Shown: positions 57,237-60,000 of the stretch, piece by piece | How the letters are laid out: each line of letters starts with the position of its first letter | How positions within the stretch are numbered: the first letter of the stretch is position 1 | Source of the DNA: Cristatella mucedo | Taxonomy: Eukaryota; Bryozoa; Phylactolaemata; Cristatellidae | NCBI GenBank assembly: GCA_009760855.2 | Contig: WPIO01000002.1 | Coordinates: forward strand, 12,748,001-12,808,000 | Length of the DNA stretch: 60,000 nt | Direction of reading: 5' to 3' | Notes under the pieces: generated by a model | Seen by the model: the letters and a program-made list of their open reading frames with translations, nothing else | Database searches by the model: none | Told to the model about the DNA's origin: nothing | Made by a program: the position numbers and the translations under genes

Positions 57237-57931
57237 GCGAAAGAGAGCAATGAATGGAATGTAACAGTTGCAATGCACTTGCAATATAATGGCTAGAAGT
57301 CAGAGTGGCCAAAGACACTTTGTCACTGGCCTTAAAGCTGATTTGCCTGGCTGATAGTTTGTTAGCCAACTGAAATTCTGAACCTTTCCTGTTGCGCATG
57401 AATGACATTTGCATGGATAATAGAAAAAATAAAATATAATTCATTTGTATAATGCCCTAAGAGAATTTAATCTGCATTAGGCGCTTCACATATGCCACGG
57501 CGGTCGAGCCCACGACCTCGGCCACACTGGGCAGGTAAGCAGCGCCAGAGGCCTCCAGCATGTTGAGTTGCTGTTTTTTAGCCATGTGGCAGACCCCAAG
57601 AAAAGTATAGAGTTTCAGTAGCTAACCTCATGCATGAACCATGCTTGGTTTGATTTTCCGCTCTTCACCCATCACGCCTCTTCCAGCTCAACACGGTGCA
57701 CATGGTGAATCTCTGCCGTAGTCGCTGCCTTAGTCGCTGCCACTTCACGCAAGCATACGTCCATCGCAGCTTGCTCGCTCGCATATTGCAGCAGCACTTT
57801 TTATTTTCAAAAGCTGCCATGTTAATCCCTACTCACCGATCTGGAACAAATTGCCATCAAGCACTTTGTTGACATCGAAGTCTTGTCGATCAATTTCTTT
57901 TAGGTCCCTCCATTCTTTTATTGTGGCTTGC
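56471..57931 (-). CDS. C-terminal two exons of an unidentified tail-anchored protein
   Basis: Exon 57931-57837 (acceptor TTCCTACAG, donor G|GTGAGT) reads QATIKEWRDLKEIDRQDFDV and continues to LDGNLFQI, leaving one base. Exon 56562-56471 (acceptor TTGGTAG) takes up that base, reads DEWSKNPSTLQYAKTT and then YLWAVLVSLWFYCL, and stops. The phases agree and the frame is open. The last 14 residues are hydrophobic with aromatic ends, as in a C-terminal membrane anchor. I do not recognise the family. Upstream exons should lie above 57932, perhaps beyond the window. A (GA)n array and a SINE-I lie in the intron. Chance is possible but less likely, given two good splice junctions in phase. Confidence 0.5.
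56935..57253 (+). repeat. (GA)n-rich array, interrupted
   Basis: About 320 bases of GAGAGA with GC, GG and AA interruptions. Long Ser/Leu and Arg/Glu ORFs on both strands are artefacts. Confidence 0.93.
57437..57535 (-). mobile_element. SINE-I, 5'-truncated
   Basis: Seen on +: ATAATTCATTTGTATAATGC, CCTAAGAGAATTTAATCTGC, ATTAGGCGCTTCACATATGC and CGAGCCCACGACCTC. The tRNA head beyond the B box is largely missing. It lies in the intron of the unidentified minus-strand gene. Confidence 0.75.
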
Positions 57932-58174
57932 CTGTAGGAAATACTCAGGCATCACATCGTTCACACGCACGTCCGACTCAGGTCGTTTAGCTATGCCTGC
58001 GTAAACCTTAAGTCTTTGCTGGCCGTGCCACCAGTTCCCATGCCAAAAGGCCTTGTGCAAAGGCCGCTGACTGACCTTATTAAACCCCTGACTTTGTTAT
58101 ATATTAAAAGGAATGTAGAACTTTACCGTTCGTCCGAGCATTTACTCTTGTACGAGTAAATTGACTTTTATGTT

Positions 58175-58310
58175 TCTGTATACAGGTATGCTGAGATTTC
58201 GTATGCTATCCCTCATCAGAGGAACGTTTCCTCTGTAGCATATTTAACGTGCCAAGAAAGAGATTTAGTTCTCTCAAGGTATTATACAAAGGTTTTATTA
58301 TTATTGTTTT
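58175..58310 (+). mobile_element. LINE/SINE 3' tail remnant
   Basis: It contains GTGCCAAGAAAGAGATTTAG, TTCTCTCAAGGTATTATAC and a TTATTATTATTG tail, the shared hairpin tail in diverged form. The rest of the element is not recognisable. Confidence 0.65.
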
Positions 58311-58857
58311 TGAACTTTGCACACTGTTGGCTGTAAAGAAAATCCAGCGAGTGTCTTCCAAAATCCCCATGTCGCCGTCTTTGCAATGGACGTTAGCTTT
58401 TATTAACCTCAGCTGTATTCTGAGCCCAGGTTAGCTTCAACGGTCATCTTTCTATTGTGAGCATCTTAGGTGACGTATTTTGTCAATCGCCATGCCATCA
58501 CAAGTTACGCAAAACGTTGGATAGACATCAGTGTGTTTATGGTGCTTTTCTCTTAAAGTCTCCAGAATCCTGCGATTTGATCTGTCGCTACTACTTTCTG
58601 TAACTACTAGGAATATTACTTGTCACGGTCATTGCTAGCTGCAACGCAGTGAGGCACCGGAAGATGAAGTGCTTCTAGAAAAGAGGCAGAGGAATGTCCA
58701 GGATCCGGCTAGAGATGACATGCTTTCTCGACGTTCTATAGTGAGGCTGTTCAAGCAGTGAAGTGAACAACATTCATTGTCAGACCACCCTGCTGTTCCT
58801 CGCCTCAGAATGCTTCCCACATGGCGATAGTCCACGTACGATGCGCTACAGTTGAGT

Positions 58858-59002
58858 TGCCGAGCTGGTTTGGTCTAGCGGTTAAGGTGCTCGCCCCGAC
58901 CAAGGTCTGACTGAGGTCGTGGGCTCGAGCCCCGAGGCATATGTGAAGCGCCTGAATAGAGATTAAGTTCTCTTGGGGCTCGATATAAATGAATTATATT
59001 TA
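58858..59002 (+). mobile_element. SINE-I, full-length reference copy
   Basis: Head GCCGAGCTGGTTTGGTCTAG; A box-like TGGTCTAGCGG (58871-58881); B box-like GGGCTCGAGCCCC (58921-58933). Then comes GCATATGTGAAGCGCCTGAA and the hairpin GAGATTAAGTTCTCTTGGGG, ending GATATAAATGAATTATATTT. The head-to-B-box distance is as in tRNA genes, but the CCA-side stem is replaced by the LINE-like tail, so it is a SINE and not a tRNA gene. Confidence 0.88.
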
Positions 59003-59004
59003 CA

Positions 59005-59145
59005 GTTAACCCTTCAAATATGCTTGATCGTCATATCTCCTGTAGCACTTGCAAGGAGTCTGGGTGTCCTTTCGTCGAGCGACCGTTCACTAGATGACCA
59101 CATCAGCTCCTCAATCAAATCTGCCTACTTTCAATCCAATAGGCC
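59005..59145 (+). mobile_element. LINE fragment (RT C-terminal region)
   Basis: It reads LARSLGVLSSSDRSLDDHIS and SSIKSAYFQ, corresponding to ARNLGVIFQSDLSLDDHISS and TVKSAYFQ in the best copy. It directly follows the SINE-I and ends abruptly near 59145. Confidence 0.75.
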
Positions 59146-60000
59146 GCAGACGCAGCGCTCGTTGCAGCGCGAGTTCATACCACCGCTCTACCTACATCGG
59201 CGCAGCCAGGAGCGGCTTTGTATTGCGGCTAGAAATTTGCAGGTGCAGAACCGATTCAGGTGAACATTCGCTGAACACTCGCTGAGGCTACATCTGCCGT
59301 ACACGGTAGCGGTGACGAGCGCCCGCCCTCCCCGTTACCATAACAACTCCCTATCCATCTCGCGGATACCTCTATTTGACTAGGACTGGAGGTTGCTGGC
59401 GCGGCGCAGCGGCCATGAAAAACACCAACTGTCTTATCCGGCTCAGTGGCATAGAGTAGAAATCAGCTCAAATGCCAAGCCAACAACTCCTGGAGCTCTT
59501 CTGGCTAACTGGCTGCTACTACTTCGGCTTTTTCGCTGTCTTGGCTGACCTTATAGCATAGTCGGTTCCTTGAAATCATAATTCAGGAACCGCGAGTGAT
59601 TAATATCGGCCTTATTCTGGTCGTTTTAGCACTCCACCTTTCACTTCCCTCTTCTTAAATTAAGGCAGACTTCGGCCGGAATAGCAAAAAACTGAGCGCA
59701 ACCAGCCACTGTACATGTCAATGTTCGGCATCTCCACGTCATTATGCTCAAACATCAATTACTGCCGAGGTTTCTTCGACTCCATCTTCGAAGCTATCGT
59801 TGTGGCTATACTATCTTTATTTGCCTCACCAAGAGCCGTCCTACCAATGAGTTTGACATTATTGTGTCTCTTCATTGACTCCTCTGCGTCTCAGGCAGTC
59901 AGGTCGTCAGCACTTCCTTTGGCTGGAGACAGGCGGGCGCTTTTTAGCCGCAGCACTATGGATACCTGAAACGGTGGCAATCATGGCGGAAATCACGTAG
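59146..60000. other. Intergenic DNA, no gene seen
   Basis: No recognised coding sequence, repeat family or RNA gene on either strand. Small ORFs lack family resemblance and splice support. Confidence 0.45.

Noticed and set aside
56828-57444. Ser/Leu-rich ORFs of 119-197 codons on the minus strand and an Arg/Glu ORF on the plus strand
   Set aside because: Pure translation of an interrupted GA array; no family resemblance.
58630-58840. An open plus-strand stretch (EAPEDEVLLEKRQRNV and following) and an overlapping minus ORF
   Set aside because: One internal stop, no clear splice sites in phase with other exons and no recognised family.
58858-59002. A possible tRNA gene
   Set aside because: A and B box-like segments are present, but the acceptor stem does not close, the 3' part is the LINE-like tail, and several dispersed copies exist; it is a SINE.

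Overview
The window looks like nuclear DNA of an invertebrate animal. It has spliced genes with animal orthologues, one intron with U12-type AT-AC signals, many LINE and SINE copies, a hAT pseudogene, two SPIN-like hAT MITEs, a Polinton/Maverick, and long (TA)n, (CA)n and (GA)n arrays. I cannot name the species. Nothing indicates a bacterial or organellar source.

Layout. 1-3335: intergenic DNA with an old LINE tail and the first part of a dead hAT (DUF4371/ZMYM-like) transposase. 3336-20260: an AT-rich, decayed Polinton/Maverick (adintovirus-like) of about 16.9 kb, bounded by terminal inverted repeats and lying between the two parts of the hAT gene. It carries remnants of a protein-primed family B DNA polymerase (left end), fibre-like proteins with phage-tail-type repeats, a PLA2-like protein, a minor capsid protein, two tandem small basic proteins, a double jelly-roll major capsid protein, a YqaJ-like exonuclease, a Cys-rich protein and a retroviral-type integrase (right end). 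All are broken by stops and frameshifts. A LINE tail and a SINE have since inserted into it. 20261-20600: the hAT C-terminal part.

21871-35107 (+): a complete 15-exon WDR1/AIP1 gene. The exon phases close to a 600-residue WD40 protein, the cofilin partner in actin disassembly. A CpG-rich start region holds a perfect CArg box, one intron is AT-AC, and the introns are full of LINEs, SINEs and one SPIN MITE. About 3.4 kb downstream, an exon-like ORF (38488-38579) is phase-compatible as an alternative last exon.

51229-40414 (-): an 11-exon spinster-like major facilitator transporter, tail to tail with WDR1. Its phases fit except for a 2-base AG expansion in exon 4 that breaks the frame. One of its introns is GC-AG. 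At the right, two phase-matched exons (57931-56471, -) form the C-terminus of an unidentified tail-anchored protein.

Repeats. One CR1/L2-like LINE family is present in at least 13 copies or fragments, and one copy is nested in another. A tRNA-derived SINE family shares the LINE's 3' hairpin tail, which suggests that the SINE uses the LINE's reverse transcriptase. A second tRNA-derived SINE family lies antisense in five WDR1 introns. All calls come from reading the sequence by eye; no database search was run.
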